From contig MU646367.1 of the NCBI GenBank assembly GCA_026770585.1, positions 466,377 through 481,929 on the forward strand: 15,553 nt of DNA, given 5' to 3'. Each line of letters starts with the position of its first letter. Positions within the stretch are counted from its first letter, which is position 1. Below are positions 15,386-15,553 of the stretch, piece by piece. This DNA comes from Baffinella frigidus. Lineage: Eukaryota; Cryptophyceae; Cryptomonadales; Baffinellaceae. Under the pieces are notes generated by a model. That model saw only the letters and a list, made by a program, of their open reading frames with translations. It was not told where the DNA came from and did no database searches. A program made the translations under genes and the position numbers.

Positions 15386-15553
15386 GTACACCCTAAACCC
15401 TAAACCCTGCACCCTTAACCCTACACCCTAAACCCTTCATCCTACGCCTCAAACCATACACCATACACCATACACCATACACCATACACCATACACCATA
15501 CACCATACACCATACACCATACACCATACACCATACACCATACACCATACACC
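15386..15553. repeat. Intron B17 start: CCCTAAA passing into a perfect ACCATAC heptamer array
   Basis: The donor runs straight into GTACACCCTAAACCC. From about 15453 to the window end there are about 14 uninterrupted ACCATAC heptamers. This young, uniform array is a one- to two-base variant of the telomere unit with the same period of 7. It continues past the window. Confidence 0.93.

Noticed and set aside
15386-15553. Chromosome end at the right edge
   Set aside because: The final array is ACCATAC, not the telomere unit, and exon B17 ends in an open phase with a donor, so the gene continues.
1-15553. tRNA, rRNA or spliced-leader RNA genes
   Set aside because: I found no convincing cloverleaf, rRNA core or spliced-leader match by reading; a covariance-model search would be needed to exclude them fully.

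Overview
The window is nuclear DNA of a eukaryote, most likely a protist alga. Coding exons are GC-rich and short, and are separated by introns built largely from TTTAGGG-type (CCCTAAA on this strand) telomere-like heptamers. I could chain 28 exons on the + strand in a continuous reading frame, apart from one break between two gene models. Of the 26 complete introns, 23 start with GT, two with GC and one with GA. In 25 of 26 the first base after the acceptor AG is G. GC/GA donors plus an AG|G acceptor rule are a known dinoflagellate trait, and TTTAGGG telomeres fit dinoflagellates, other alveolates and green algae. I favour a dinoflagellate-like alga but cannot prove it.

Gene A (441-6993, exons A1-A11) encodes a helical N-terminal region, an R-S-E class ADP-ribosyltransferase (ART) fold split over exons A1-A7, a helical linker (A8-A10) and an ankyrin array (A10-A11). 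The array stops at a TGA at 6991. More ankyrin-like sequence follows in another frame (to 7151), and a decayed unit lies at 7262-7399. The 3' end is therefore frameshifted, eroded or misassembled.

7400-8451 holds no gene I can support, only dispersed repeats, a 90-bp-spaced direct duplication and a small palindrome.

Gene B (8452 to beyond 15385, exons B1-B17, open at the right edge) encodes classical ankyrin repeats, an acidic linker, a divergent cyclic-nucleotide-binding-like (CNB) domain, a linker of unknown type, a ribonuclease-inhibitor-type leucine-rich-repeat domain resembling the LRRC74 group and spread over nine small exons, and a C-terminal helical region. A and B could be one transcript, but their ankyrin repeats are of different subtypes and an ATG-led exon opens B, so I describe two genes.

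Function is inferred from domains only: A would transfer ADP-ribose from NAD+ to a target chosen by its ankyrin array, and B looks like a sensing or scaffolding protein. The most unusual aspect is the intron population. Telomere-like heptamers begin within a few bases of many donors and run to the acceptor, on the same strand nearly throughout. In 18 of 26 introns the first two intron bases equal the first two bases of the next exon, including all three non-GT introns. This looks like introns born by insertion of telomeric DNA with a short target duplication.
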